This document shows positions 43,276 through 52,010 of a stretch of 64,000 bases of DNA, in pieces. Source of the DNA: Mucilaginibacter achroorhodeus (GTDB taxonomy: Bacteria; Bacteroidota; Bacteroidia; Sphingobacteriales; Sphingobacteriaceae); the NCBI RefSeq assembly GCF_007846095.1, contig NZ_VOEI01000002.1, forward strand, positions 310,001-374,000. The letters are read 5' to 3'. Below the pieces are notes generated by a model, which did not search any database, was not told where the DNA came from, and was given only the letters and a program-made list of their open reading frames with translations. Position 1 is the stretch's first letter; the number at the start of each line of letters is the position of its first letter. The position numbers and the translations under genes are program-made.

Positions 43276-43857
43276 CTACCAATTACCTGTATGTACCTTC
43301 TTAACCTCGGGCCGCTTCATAACCGGTGGATTGTTGTCAATGGCTTGCTTAAGTCTCAGTTCCGTAGTAATACATCCAGTTGCTACCTGGTTATAAATGT
43401 CATCAGCTTCTTTTTGGCTATATTTTGAAGTTAAGTTTTTCAGATCGATGTGGACACCTTGCACAGCTACCATATTTCCGTATCTGTCGCGTTTATACGG
43501 GGTGTAAACAAAATCACCAAATTTATACTTGTATCTTCCATCCGCTGCCTGAAAATTCAGAGTGTAACTTACCTCCCCGCTTTCTTTTCGCACCAGTGAA
43601 GTGCCGGTATAATTCATAAACTTACCCGCTACGTTAAACGCTTTATCAGCTTTACCCTTTTTGGGTTTTGCATCTTTGCTTAACGCCGCAGCAAATTTCC
43701 ACGCCCGTGCGTAAACACTGTCAGCAGATAGCTCCGGCTTAGATACCACTTTATAATACACATACTCGTTATTCTCATCAAGCTGCAAAGAATCTTTCTG
43801 TGCATAAAGCTCCGCAGTAGCAAACAATAGCGTAACTAATAACAATGCTTTTTTCAT
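43276..43857 (-). CDS. Exported DUF4468 domain protein
   Basis: A 193-residue protein with a signal peptide (LLVTLLFATAELYAQ). The mature part carries DUF4468, recognised by YYKVVSKPELSADSVYARAW, the Lys-rich turn, GKFMNYTG and the SYTLNFQAADGRYKYKFGDF stretch. This TBP-like fold is common in Bacteroidota secreted proteins of unknown role. It follows the porin gene on the same strand but a terminator lies between them. Confidence 0.85.
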   Translation of the reverse strand: MKKALLLVTLLFATAELYAQKDSLQLDENNEYVYYKVVSKPELSADSVYARAWKFAAALSKDAKPKKGKADKAFNVAGKFMNYTGTSLVRKESGEVSYTLNFQAADGRYKYKFGDFVYTPYKRDRYGNMVAVQGVHIDLKNLTSKYSQKEADDIYNQVATGCITTELRLKQAIDNNPPVMKRPEVKKVHTGNW

Positions 43858-43867
43858 ACTTATAAAG

Positions 43868-43898
43868 ATAAGCCATCCGCGGTTAACCGGGATGGCTT
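43868..43898 (-). terminator. Terminator after the porin gene
   Basis: On the minus strand AAGCCATCC and GGATGGCTT form a stem around a 13-base partly paired loop, followed by ATCTTTAT. It lies 31 bases after the porin stop and ten bases before the DUF4468 ATG. Confidence 0.7.
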
Positions 43899-43929
43899 AA
43901 AAATTAAATTAAATCGTACTTATTATCCT

Positions 43930-44988
43930 TTAGAAAGCGTAAACAGCTGCCAGTACAAACTGCGATGCTGTTTTGGTTAAACCACCACTTTTCGTAGTAA
44001 AGCCGTCAGTATCGTTCTTGTTGTTATCCAATCTGAACTCTGGTATTAAAGTTAGCGGCCTGGCTTTCACATTTGCAGTTAAGGTAGCAGCAAACACGGA
44101 ACTGCCCGGCGGCGGACCTAAAGTTGCATAAGAACCGCTTTTAGTTTTAAAGTATTCACCACGAAGACCCAAAGTAACATCTTTAGATACACCTACCTGC
44201 GGATAAAGCGCAACACCGGTAAAACCACCCGTGCCAACAACAGCGGCAGGTTTAAAATCAGCTGCATTTAAGCCTAATTTAAATATATCTGTGATCTGGT
44301 AAGATGTAGTAAGGTCAAACTCGGTACCTGATAATTTGCCTGTAAGCACATTTAAATATGCAGTCCAACCGGTAACAGGCGAAATCATGAGCTGAGCGCC
44401 AAAAGTGTTCACCTTATTAACGGAAGTGTACAAATTCCATGAATCGTTGAAGATACCGGCCATTAAACTAACCTTACTGCTAAAGGCATAAGTTGCTTTA
44501 AAGCCAGGGTTTTGGAAAGGACCATTAGTGAACAGATACGATGTAGAATAATTGAAGTTACCTACCGGGCTTATCACTTCGTAACCTACAAAAGTTGCCA
44601 TATAACCACCCGTTAAGTTTAACTTATCGGTAACATCATATGAAACGTATAAATTTTGGATGTGAAAGCTGTTTGTTTTCTCGTCATAAACCCCAGCAGC
44701 GTTTGGAATAGATTGCGCTTGCCCGCGCGGACCAAATGATAACTCCCCAACAAATGATGCTTTACCAACCTTCTTTTTTAACGCAAGGTCAACCATACCT
44801 ATCGAAACTGAATTTTGATCTGAAGCGAAGCTGGTTGGAATGTTATTGTGTTTAGAGAAGTCATATTTATAATACGTGTCAACAGAACCGGATATAGTTA
44901 GGGCCGGATCTGTCTTGGTTGTGTCCTGCGCTTTCGCGACGAACACTGCTAAAATTGAAAATGATAAAAGTAAAAGTCTTTTTTTCAT
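43930..44988 (-). CDS. Outer-membrane beta-barrel porin (OmpL-like, bbp2 family)
   Basis: A 352-residue outer-membrane protein with a signal peptide (LLSFSILAVFVAKAQ) and alternating hydrophobic/hydrophilic strands throughout (ISGSVDTYYKYDF, VGELSFGPRGQAQS, LNLTGGYMATFVGYEV), ending in an aromatic terminus (VLAAVYAF). The features fit the Bacteroidota porin family bbp2/OmpL-like. Family members often sit beside ammonium-transport or glutamine-synthesis genes; here glutamine synthetase III is divergent across the long AT-rich gap. A nitrogen-related role is inference. Confidence 0.85.
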   Translation of the reverse strand: MKKRLLLLSFSILAVFVAKAQDTTKTDPALTISGSVDTYYKYDFSKHNNIPTSFASDQNSVSIGMVDLALKKKVGKASFVGELSFGPRGQAQSIPNAAGVYDEKTNSFHIQNLYVSYDVTDKLNLTGGYMATFVGYEVISPVGNFNYSTSYLFTNGPFQNPGFKATYAFSSKVSLMAGIFNDSWNLYTSVNKVNTFGAQLMISPVTGWTAYLNVLTGKLSGTEFDLTTSYQITDIFKLGLNAADFKPAAVVGTGGFTGVALYPQVGVSKDVTLGLRGEYFKTKSGSYATLGPPPGSSVFAATLTANVKARPLTLIPEFRLDNNKNDTDGFTTKSGGLTKTASQFVLAAVYAF

Positions 44989-45520
44989 GATAATGGATTA
45001 AATTTCAAAGTGATTAGTTAATTGTTTAGTTTATTTGTTAGTTGTCAGTAAAAACCGTCGCAAAAAAACAGATCACCTCACAAATCCATTCTACAATTAA
45101 GGCAATTAAAATAAAATACCTTGCCATTTTTATATAAAAAAGCTAAATTATTAGCTAATCATTATAAAAAAAAGCCATCTGTTTTATATTTTTTCTAAAA
45201 TCAATAATAAAATCAATATTAACAAGGATTTTATGAACAATTTTTAATATATATTAAATTAAACAATGTTTTTGTTACCATCTTTTTAGATAAATCGCAT
45301 TATAAATCATAATTCAATTAAAATAGAACCAAAAAATCCCATTTACATCACCTAAAATTTTTAATATTTAAATCAGACGGTTTTTTCAGCAATTACCTCT
45401 ACTGTTTTATGGATTTATTTTTGTTAGGAATGACATTGCCGCAATCCCTAAACTTTGAAACAACTATTCATCGTTTATAAAAGGATTTTCTAATTTTGGA
45501 CGCAACCAATTAGAAAAATT
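44989..45520. other. Long AT-rich divergent intergenic region between porin and glutamine synthetase
   Basis: A 532-base gap without any credible ORF. It is strikingly A/T-rich from 45100 to 45410. AGCTAAATTATTAGCT (45140-45155) is an inverted repeat. TAATTTTG at 45491-45498 is a good -7 box for glnN, giving a leader of about 20 bases. The rest has several long A and T runs. The size is well above that of two simple promoters and may hold regulator sites or a small RNA; none is visible to me. Confidence 0.5.
45491..45498 (+). promoter_or_regulatory. -7 promoter box of glnN
   Basis: TAATTTTG matches TAnnTTTG and ends 22 bases before the glnN ATG. No TTG at the usual -33 spacing, so an activator may be needed. 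Confidence 0.5.
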
Positions 45521-47695
45521 ATGGCAAACACCCGTTTTCAGGCATTGCAAGCTGTGTCAAATCGCGAAATCCCTGAAATAAAGCTTCCTTCATCAAAAAT
45601 CTCTGATTATTTCGGCGTAAATGTTTTTGATAAGCAAAAGATGAAAGAATTTTTGTCAAAAGACGCTTACGCTGTGATTGTTGATTCAATAGACAATGGC
45701 GTTCCTATCCCTCGCGATATGGCTGAACAGGTAGCGTCGTCGATGAAAGCATGGGCAATGGCTAAGGGTGCTACACATTACACGCACTGGTTTCAGCCGC
45801 TTACTGGCTCCACCGCCGAAAAGCACGATGCCTTTTTTGAGCCGACAGCGGATGGTGGGGCCATTGAACGTTTTAGCGGTGATGCATTATCGCAACAAGA
45901 ACCAGATGCATCCAGCTTTCCGAGCGGAGGTATACGCAATACCTTCGAGGCACGCGGTTATACGGCATGGGATCCGTCATCGCCGGCTTTTATCATAGGC
46001 CGTACATTATGCATACCTACGGTATTTGTATCATATACCGGAGAGGCGCTTGATTATAAAGTACCTTTATTGAAGGCATTAAGCGCACTTGATAAAGCTG
46101 CGGTTGATGTTTGCCATTATTTTGATAAAAGCATAGAGAAAGTAAACGCCTCATTGGGTATTGAGCAGGAATATTTCCTGGTTGATACCGCTTTATTCAA
46201 TGCCCGCCCCGATCTTTCGCTAACTGGCCGTGCCCTATTTGGTCACATGTCCGCCAAAAACCAACAGCTGGAGGACCATTATTTCGGTGCTATCCCAAGT
46301 CGTGTTTATGCCTTTATGCAAGACATGGAAACAGAGGCGCTGAAGTTGGGTATACCTTTAAAGACCCGCCACAACGAGGTTGCACCATCGCAATTTGAGT
46401 GCGCTCCTATTTATGAGGAGATAAACCTTGCCATAGACCATAATCAATTGCTTATGGATATTATGGACCGCGTTGCGCAACGCCACCACTTTAAAGTATT
46501 ACTGCATGAGAAACCTTATGCAGGTATCAATGGCTCGGGTAAACACAATAACTGGTCGCTGATCACAAACACCGGAAAAAACCTGTTGTCTCCAGGCAAA
46601 ACTCCGAAGAACAACCTAATGTTTCTCACCTTTTTTGTTAACACCATTAAAGCTGTACATGACCATGCCGATCTGCTTCGTGCGTCTATTGCATCAGTAA
46701 ACAATGATCACCGCCTGGGTGCAAACGAAGCGCCGCCTGCTATTATCTCTATTTTCCTGGGCAGCCAGTTAACGGAAGTGTTAGATGATATAGACAGCTC
46801 GCGCCTGAGCAAAAAAATAAAAGAGGAAAACTCCTTATGGCAGGGGATTCCCAAAATCCCTCAGATTCTAAAAGATAATACAGACCGCAACCGTACTTCT
46901 CCTTTTGCCTTTACCGGTAATAAGTTTGAGTTACGTGCCGTAGGCTCATCAGCTAATTCTGCCAGCCCTATGACCATTCTTAACCTGATAATGGCAGATC
47001 AGCTTAAGCGGTTTAAATACGATGTAGATAAACTGATAAAAAAAGGGGAAAAGAAAGACGTTGCCTTAATGACCATTATTAAGCGTTACATCAAAGAGTC
47101 GCGCGCCATTAGGTTTGAAGGCAATGGATACAGCGAAGAATGGGAAAAAGAAGCAGAAGCCCGTGGCTTAGCCAATGTTAAAACTACACCTAAAGCGCTG
47201 GATGCTTTGATAACCGACAAGGCTGAAATTTTATTTGAAGAAACAGGTGTTTTCACCAAGCGCGAAGCGCATGCGCGCCATGAGATTTTGCTGGACAACT
47301 TTTATAAAAAATTACAGATAGAAGCCCGGGTAATAGGTGAATTAGCTATCAACATACTTATACCGGCGGCGCTCACCTACCAATCAAGATTGATTGAAAA
47401 CGTTAGGGGTTTAAAAGATATAGGTTTGGATAAAAGTACTTATGTGGCTCAACTTGATATCATCAATAAAATTGCAGAACACGTTAACGGGCTTAAACAA
47501 AATGTTGACGATATGATAAACGAGCGCAAAAAGGCCAACAAAGTGGAAGACCTGCGTGAGCGCGCTATTGACTATGATGAAAAGGTGAAAAGCTATTTTG
47601 CTCCGATAAGATTCCATGCTGATAAACTGGAAACTTTAGTGGACGATAGCCTGTGGCCGCTACCAAAATTCAGAGAGTTGTTATTTATCAAATAA
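45521..47695 (+). CDS. glnN: Glutamine synthetase type III
   Basis: A 724-residue GSIII, about twice the size of GSI. Landmarks are HYTHWFQPLTGSTAEKHDAF, the ATP/glutamate-binding regions (SLGIEQEYFLVD, RHNEVAPSQFECAP, GINGSGKHNNWSLI) and the extended C-terminal helical part. It condenses glutamate and ammonia with ATP to glutamine in the cytoplasm. It is divergent from the porin gene and separated from it by an unusually large AT-rich region, which suggests regulated expression. A bidirectional terminator follows. Confidence 0.96.
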   Translation: MANTRFQALQAVSNREIPEIKLPSSKISDYFGVNVFDKQKMKEFLSKDAYAVIVDSIDNGVPIPRDMAEQVASSMKAWAMAKGATHYTHWFQPLTGSTAEKHDAFFEPTADGGAIERFSGDALSQQEPDASSFPSGGIRNTFEARGYTAWDPSSPAFIIGRTLCIPTVFVSYTGEALDYKVPLLKALSALDKAAVDVCHYFDKSIEKVNASLGIEQEYFLVDTALFNARPDLSLTGRALFGHMSAKNQQLEDHYFGAIPSRVYAFMQDMETEALKLGIPLKTRHNEVAPSQFECAPIYEEINLAIDHNQLLMDIMDRVAQRHHFKVLLHEKPYAGINGSGKHNNWSLITNTGKNLLSPGKTPKNNLMFLTFFVNTIKAVHDHADLLRASIASVNNDHRLGANEAPPAIISIFLGSQLTEVLDDIDSSRLSKKIKEENSLWQGIPKIPQILKDNTDRNRTSPFAFTGNKFELRAVGSSANSASPMTILNLIMADQLKRFKYDVDKLIKKGEKKDVALMTIIKRYIKESRAIRFEGNGYSEEWEKEAEARGLANVKTTPKALDALITDKAEILFEETGVFTKREAHARHEILLDNFYKKLQIEARVIGELAINILIPAALTYQSRLIENVRGLKDIGLDKSTYVAQLDIINKIAEHVNGLKQNVDDMINERKKANKVEDLRERAIDYDEKVKSYFAPIRFHADKLETLVDDSLWPLPKFRELLFIK

Positions 47696-47698
47696 AAC

Positions 47699-47728
47699 AA
47701 AAGCCCTTCAAAAATTTGAAGGGCTTTT
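47699..47728. terminator. Bidirectional terminator between glnN and ClC
   Basis: AAAAGCCCTTCAAA and TTTGAAGGGCTTTT form a nearly perfect palindrome with A/T tracts on both sides, serving both convergent genes. It is almost identical to the hairpin at 50829-50859. Confidence 0.9.
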
Positions 47729-47731
47729 ATT

Positions 47732-49510
47732 TTAGCGTGCAAAAAGATCTGCCTGCTGGTTTTTGTGGATAATTACCTCCCGGTACTTATTAAGCACCGC
47801 AGACTTCGATATAAAGCCTATAAATACACCGTCTTTGACTACGGGCAGCTGCCAAACTTCCAATCCATCGAAAGCTTCCATTACCTCACTCATTGGTTCA
47901 TCATGGTCGATTATCGCCGGCGGGGCTACCATAATATCTTCAACCGTATGGCCTTCCTGCACTGCAGTGAAAAGGCTTTTTCTTATCTCGTCAAGCCATA
48001 TCACGCCCTCTAATGAGCCTTCTATATTTAACACCGCAAATATGTTAGCTTTGGTTTCAGCGAGTATCTTGTAAAAATCGGCCACAGGCATATTTTTATT
48101 GATAGCCTTGTAATCATAATTGATCACGCTATCCAGCCGCATGGCATTCAGTAAACTAAAGTCTTCATCGGGCTGTATGTTATCATCATGTATCAAATGG
48201 CTCCAATACATATTGTGTTTGTTAAACATCCTGGCAATAATATATGACATTGCTGATACGATCATCAGCGGAATAAACAGCACGTACCCGCCGGTTATCT
48301 CTGCAATAAGGAATATTGCCGTTAGCGGTGCATGCAATACACCACTTAGCGCACCTGCCATACCTACAGCCACAAAATTACTGGTGCTTAACTCTATCAA
48401 CCCGGTCTGATTGACCGCATAAGCAACAAATAGTCCTAAGAACGCACCGGTGAACATGGTAGGTGCAAAACTCCCACCGTTACCGCCGGAGCCTATGGTA
48501 ATCCCGGCAGCAATTATCTTTGCGAATACGAGCGCTGCAATAAACAGCAGCATTACCCACGGATTATCAAGCCAACTGCCAAAAATGATATCCTCTTTAA
48601 GCACATCAACGTTGCCATTAAGTATTTGCTGCAGATAGTGATAGCCTTCACCAAATAAAGTTGGTAAGATCATCAGCATTAAACCCAGAAGTAACCCGCC
48701 TGCAATAGCCCTTACATAACGGTTCTGCTTCAAAAATATCCCCTTTTCTAATTGTCCGCCAACTTTGGCGATGTATACAGATATCCAACCGCTTAAAACA
48801 CCTAAAATAACATAAAACGGCAAGGCGCTCATATGCCAGCCGACCGTCACCAAATGAAACAGATCTTGTGAGTAAAGCATCTTGGCGACAACCACACCCG
48901 TTGCCGAGGCTATGAGTAATGGGATAAAAGTGGGGATGGTTATTTCCCCTATCAAGATTTCCAAAGAGAACAAAACACCGGCAATGGGGCTATTAAATAC
49001 AGCAGCAATACCAGCTGATGTACCTGCCGCCAATAAAACCGTTTTTTCGTATGGGCTAAGATTGAAAAATTTACCCACATTAGAACCAATTGCCGCTCCT
49101 GTACATACGATTGGCGCTTCCAAACCTGATGATCCACCAAATCCTACAGTAAGTGAACTTGTAATTAGATGAGAGTAAAGATTATTGGAACGAATGTTTG
49201 AACGGTTCTTTTTGATGTTATATAATATCTTTCCGATCCCCTTTTGCATCTTGTCACGATTAACGATATGCTGCCAAGCTACGGTAAGGAAAATACCGAG
49301 CGCAGGTAAGAACACATAAATGACATGGAAAGGAAGATGCGATGATATGTTACGGCTCAACTCTTCCATCAAATGGACCAAAAACTTAAGGGTAACAGCG
49401 GCTAAGCCACCTATGAGGCCAACAAATACACTGCAATAAATAAGAAAGTTACGTTGGGCGTTACGTTTAAGGCGCCAGCGGTTAACTTTATGAGTAAACG
49501 TTTTGAACAT
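47732..49510 (-). CDS. ClC-family chloride channel/antiporter with CBS domains
   Basis: A 592-residue membrane protein. The ClC core includes FGGSSGLEAPIV with the gating Glu131, SAGIAAVFNSPIAGVLFSLE and GSGGNGGSFAPTMFTGAFLG. Two CBS domains occupy ~440-580 (NMPVADFYKILAETKANIFA and ILNKYREV region). It exchanges or conducts chloride (possibly fluoride) across the inner membrane; the gating Glu and the canonical selectivity region suggest a Cl-/H+ antiporter. CBS domains allow regulation by adenine nucleotides. Convergent with glnN. Confidence 0.93.
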   Translation of the reverse strand: MFKTFTHKVNRWRLKRNAQRNFLIYCSVFVGLIGGLAAVTLKFLVHLMEELSRNISSHLPFHVIYVFLPALGIFLTVAWQHIVNRDKMQKGIGKILYNIKKNRSNIRSNNLYSHLITSSLTVGFGGSSGLEAPIVCTGAAIGSNVGKFFNLSPYEKTVLLAAGTSAGIAAVFNSPIAGVLFSLEILIGEITIPTFIPLLIASATGVVVAKMLYSQDLFHLVTVGWHMSALPFYVILGVLSGWISVYIAKVGGQLEKGIFLKQNRYVRAIAGGLLLGLMLMILPTLFGEGYHYLQQILNGNVDVLKEDIIFGSWLDNPWVMLLFIAALVFAKIIAAGITIGSGGNGGSFAPTMFTGAFLGLFVAYAVNQTGLIELSTSNFVAVGMAGALSGVLHAPLTAIFLIAEITGGYVLFIPLMIVSAMSYIIARMFNKHNMYWSHLIHDDNIQPDEDFSLLNAMRLDSVINYDYKAINKNMPVADFYKILAETKANIFAVLNIEGSLEGVIWLDEIRKSLFTAVQEGHTVEDIMVAPPAIIDHDEPMSEVMEAFDGLEVWQLPVVKDGVFIGFISKSAVLNKYREVIIHKNQQADLFAR

Positions 49511-49569
49511 AGTAGTGACGGGGAGTTCGGCAATGTAACAAATTTACAGCGTACAATACGATTAAGCAG

Positions 49570-49577
49570 TATATTTG
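49570..49577 (+). promoter_or_regulatory. -7 promoter box almost touching the purM start
   Basis: TATATTTG matches TAnnTTTG and ends only 3 bases before ATG at 49581. If functional, the message would be leaderless or nearly so. It also overlaps the upstream TTG that would be the alternative start. Confidence 0.45.
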
Positions 49578-49580
49578 CCC

Positions 49581-50762
49581 ATGACTTCTCCGCAAAGATA
49601 CGATCAGCGTGGCGTTTCAGCATCAAAAGATGATGTGCACAATGCCATTAAAAATATTGATAAAGGGATTTTTCCGAAAGCGTTCTGCAAGATAATTCCC
49701 GATATACTAACTAACGATCCGGCTTACTGTAATATTATGCATGCAGATGGGGCAGGGACCAAATCGTCATTAGCATATACCTACTGGAAAGAAACAGGCG
49801 ATATTTCTGTTTGGCGCGGCATAGCACAAGATGCCATTATTATGAACATTGATGACCTGCTTTGCGTAGGTGCTACCGACAACATTTTACTGTCATCAAC
49901 CATCGGTCGTAATAAAAATCTGATTCCGGGCGAAGTTATAGCTGCTATAATTAATGGCACAGAAGAAGTACTGGCAGATCTGCGAGATGCGGGCATCGGC
50001 ATTTACTCAACCGGTGGCGAAACTGCCGATGTAGGCGACCTGGTACGTACAATCATTGTTGATTCTACCGTTACCTGCCGTATGAAACGCGAAGATGTGA
50101 TCTCTAACGACAGGATAAAACCCGGCGATGTTATCGTTGGCTTAGCGTCATACGGCAAAGCAACTTATGAAACTGAGTACAACGGAGGCATGGGTTCAAA
50201 CGGTTTGACATCTGCCAGGCACGATGTTTTTAATAAATCAGTAGCCGAAAAATATGGCGAAAGCTATGATCCCGCCGTTCCGTACGATCTTGTATTCAGC
50301 GGGAGTAAGACCCTAACTGATAAAATTGATATAGGCAATGGCGAAACTGTTACCGCAGGGAAACTGGTACTATCGGCAACACGTACCTATGCGCCTATTA
50401 TTAAAGCCATTTTGGAAAAATACCGCAGCCGGATCAATGGGATGGTACATTGCAGCGGCGGTGCACAAACCAAAGTATTACATTTTATTGAGAATTTGCA
50501 CATCATCAAGGATAACCTGTTCCCTATCCCACCCCTATTTAAACTGATCCAGGAAGAGTCGAACACCTCATGGCAGGAAATGTACAAGGTATTTAATATG
50601 GGCCACCGTATGGAGCTTTATGTGCCGAAAGAAATTGCAGAAGATATTATTGCTATCTCCAAAAGCTTCAACGTAGATGCTCAGATAGTTGGCCGCGTAG
50701 AGGCTGCTGACAAAAAACAGGTAACAGTTACGTCACCCTATGGCGAGTTTGTTTATAATTAA
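49581..50762 (+). CDS. purM: Phosphoribosylformylglycinamidine cyclo-ligase (AIR synthase, PurM)
   Basis: A 393-residue AIR synthase that closes FGAM to AIR with ATP. RYDQRGVSASKDDVHNAI is the usual start; MHADGAGTKSSLAYTYW and STGGETADVGDLV are the ATP/substrate loops, and CSGGAQTKVLHF lies in the C-terminal half. The longest frame begins at a TTG (49575), but the ATG at 49581 gives the family's normal N-terminus. It is longer than E. coli PurM (345), as is usual in Bacteroidota. Monocistronic, with two terminators after it. Confidence 0.9.
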   Translation: MTSPQRYDQRGVSASKDDVHNAIKNIDKGIFPKAFCKIIPDILTNDPAYCNIMHADGAGTKSSLAYTYWKETGDISVWRGIAQDAIIMNIDDLLCVGATDNILLSSTIGRNKNLIPGEVIAAIINGTEEVLADLRDAGIGIYSTGGETADVGDLVRTIIVDSTVTCRMKREDVISNDRIKPGDVIVGLASYGKATYETEYNGGMGSNGLTSARHDVFNKSVAEKYGESYDPAVPYDLVFSGSKTLTDKIDIGNGETVTAGKLVLSATRTYAPIIKAILEKYRSRINGMVHCSGGAQTKVLHFIENLHIIKDNLFPIPPLFKLIQEESNTSWQEMYKVFNMGHRMELYVPKEIAEDIIAISKSFNVDAQIVGRVEAADKKQVTVTSPYGEFVYN

Positions 50763-50777
50763 ATTTACTATGTAAAC

Positions 50778-50809
50778 AAAAAAGGGCTGCCGGTTGGCAG
50801 CCCTTTTTT
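50778..50809 (+). terminator. Terminator after purM
   Basis: AAAAAAGGGCTGCC and GGCAGCCCTTTTTT form a perfect stem with a GGTT loop and long T-tract. Confidence 0.9.
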
Positions 50810-50828
50810 ATGTTAGGATTTTATCAAT

Positions 50829-50859
50829 AAAAAGCCCTTCGAAATTTCGAAGGGCTTTT
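50829..50859. terminator. Bidirectional terminator for the NHL gene
   Basis: AAAAGCCCTTCGAAA and TTTCGAAGGGCTTTT make a perfect 15-base palindrome. It is placed to end the minus-strand NHL gene and gives read-through protection from purM. Confidence 0.88.
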
Positions 50860-50880
50860 GAGTTATCAAATGATTGATAA

Positions 50881-51975
50881 TTATTGAGTTATCTTTTGAA
50901 TTACGTTACCCAATGAACTTGCTACGTAAATTGTACCTGTTGCATCTACAGCAACCGCTACCGGCGAGTTAAACGGAGTTATCAAATTTAAATAACCACT
51001 GCCTGCAACTGAAGTTACAGTACCAGCAGGTGTAATTTTACGAACGAGGTTATTGTTTGTATCAGCAACGTAAACATTACCGGCTGCATCAACGGCAACA
51101 CCTGTTGGGCGGTTGAATGAAGCTGCAGTACCTGCACCATCAGCATTACCCATATTACCACTACCTGCAAATGTAGTTACAACACCTGCCGAAGTTACCT
51201 TGCGGATCACGTTGTTAAGTGCATCTGCTACATAGATATCACCTGTAGCGGTATTCAAAGCGATACCACGCGGGCCGTTAAATTTCGCAGAAGTACCAGT
51301 TGCGTCTACTTTCCCGGCACCGTTACCTGCCACAGTTGTTACAACACCGGCTGAAGTTACTTTGCGGATAGTATGATTGTTATATTCAGCAACATAAACA
51401 TCTCCTGTTAAAGGGTTTACAGCTACGCTTGCTGGTCCGTTGAACCTTGCTGTAGTACCGGTTGCATCTACTTTACCAGAACTTGTTGAACCAGCCAAAG
51501 TACTTACAACGCCTGCGCTTGTAATTTTGCGGATCTGGTTATTGGCAAAATCAGCAACATAAGTGTTACCTGTAGCATCAACAGCTACACCGCTTGGGTT
51601 ATTATAAGCTGCAACTACACCAGCCGCTGATGCATTAGTACTTCCCTGTACAGTTGAACCAGAGAATGTAGTGGTAGCACCAGAACTGATCACGATCTTG
51701 CGGATCTGATTATTCGCCTGATCGGCAACCAGAAGGTTGTTACCGGAAGCATCGATTGTGATACCTGTTGGGTAGCTGAATACTGCTGAACCAGCAGTAC
51801 CGTTAGCAAAACCAGCAGCACCTGAACCAGCTACGGCAGATACTTTACCCGTTGTAGTAACAGGTATTGGATCTGGAGTAACAGCATCTTTTTTCTTGCA
51901 AGACGACATAACCATTGCAGGTATTGCTGCAATAACCGCCATTTTTGCTATAGTGATGAAATTATTTCTTTTCAT
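50881..51975 (-). CDS. NHL-repeat beta-propeller lipoprotein
   Basis: A 364-residue lipoprotein with lipobox Cys26 (AMVMSSC). Residues ~45-360 hold six NHL repeats, each with a phrase like GNVYVADTNNNLVRKITPAG and SVAGSG, and an almost identical GKVDATGT linker in two of them. They should fold into a six-blade propeller on the outer or inner membrane surface. NHL lipoproteins in this phylum often serve as surface binding partners of TonB receptors. It follows the large receptor by 35 bases on the same strand, so the two are likely one operon, functionally replacing a SusD. Ligand unknown. Confidence 0.87.
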   Translation of the reverse strand: MKRNNFITIAKMAVIAAIPAMVMSSCKKKDAVTPDPIPVTTTGKVSAVAGSGAAGFANGTAGSAVFSYPTGITIDASGNNLLVADQANNQIRKIVISSGATTTFSGSTVQGSTNASAAGVVAAYNNPSGVAVDATGNTYVADFANNQIRKITSAGVVSTLAGSTSSGKVDATGTTARFNGPASVAVNPLTGDVYVAEYNNHTIRKVTSAGVVTTVAGNGAGKVDATGTSAKFNGPRGIALNTATGDIYVADALNNVIRKVTSAGVVTTFAGSGNMGNADGAGTAASFNRPTGVAVDAAGNVYVADTNNNLVRKITPAGTVTSVAGSGYLNLITPFNSPVAVAVDATGTIYVASSLGNVIQKITQ

Positions 51976-52010
51976 GATTTGTATTATCTATTTCTTAAGC
52001 AAAGGTTTGA

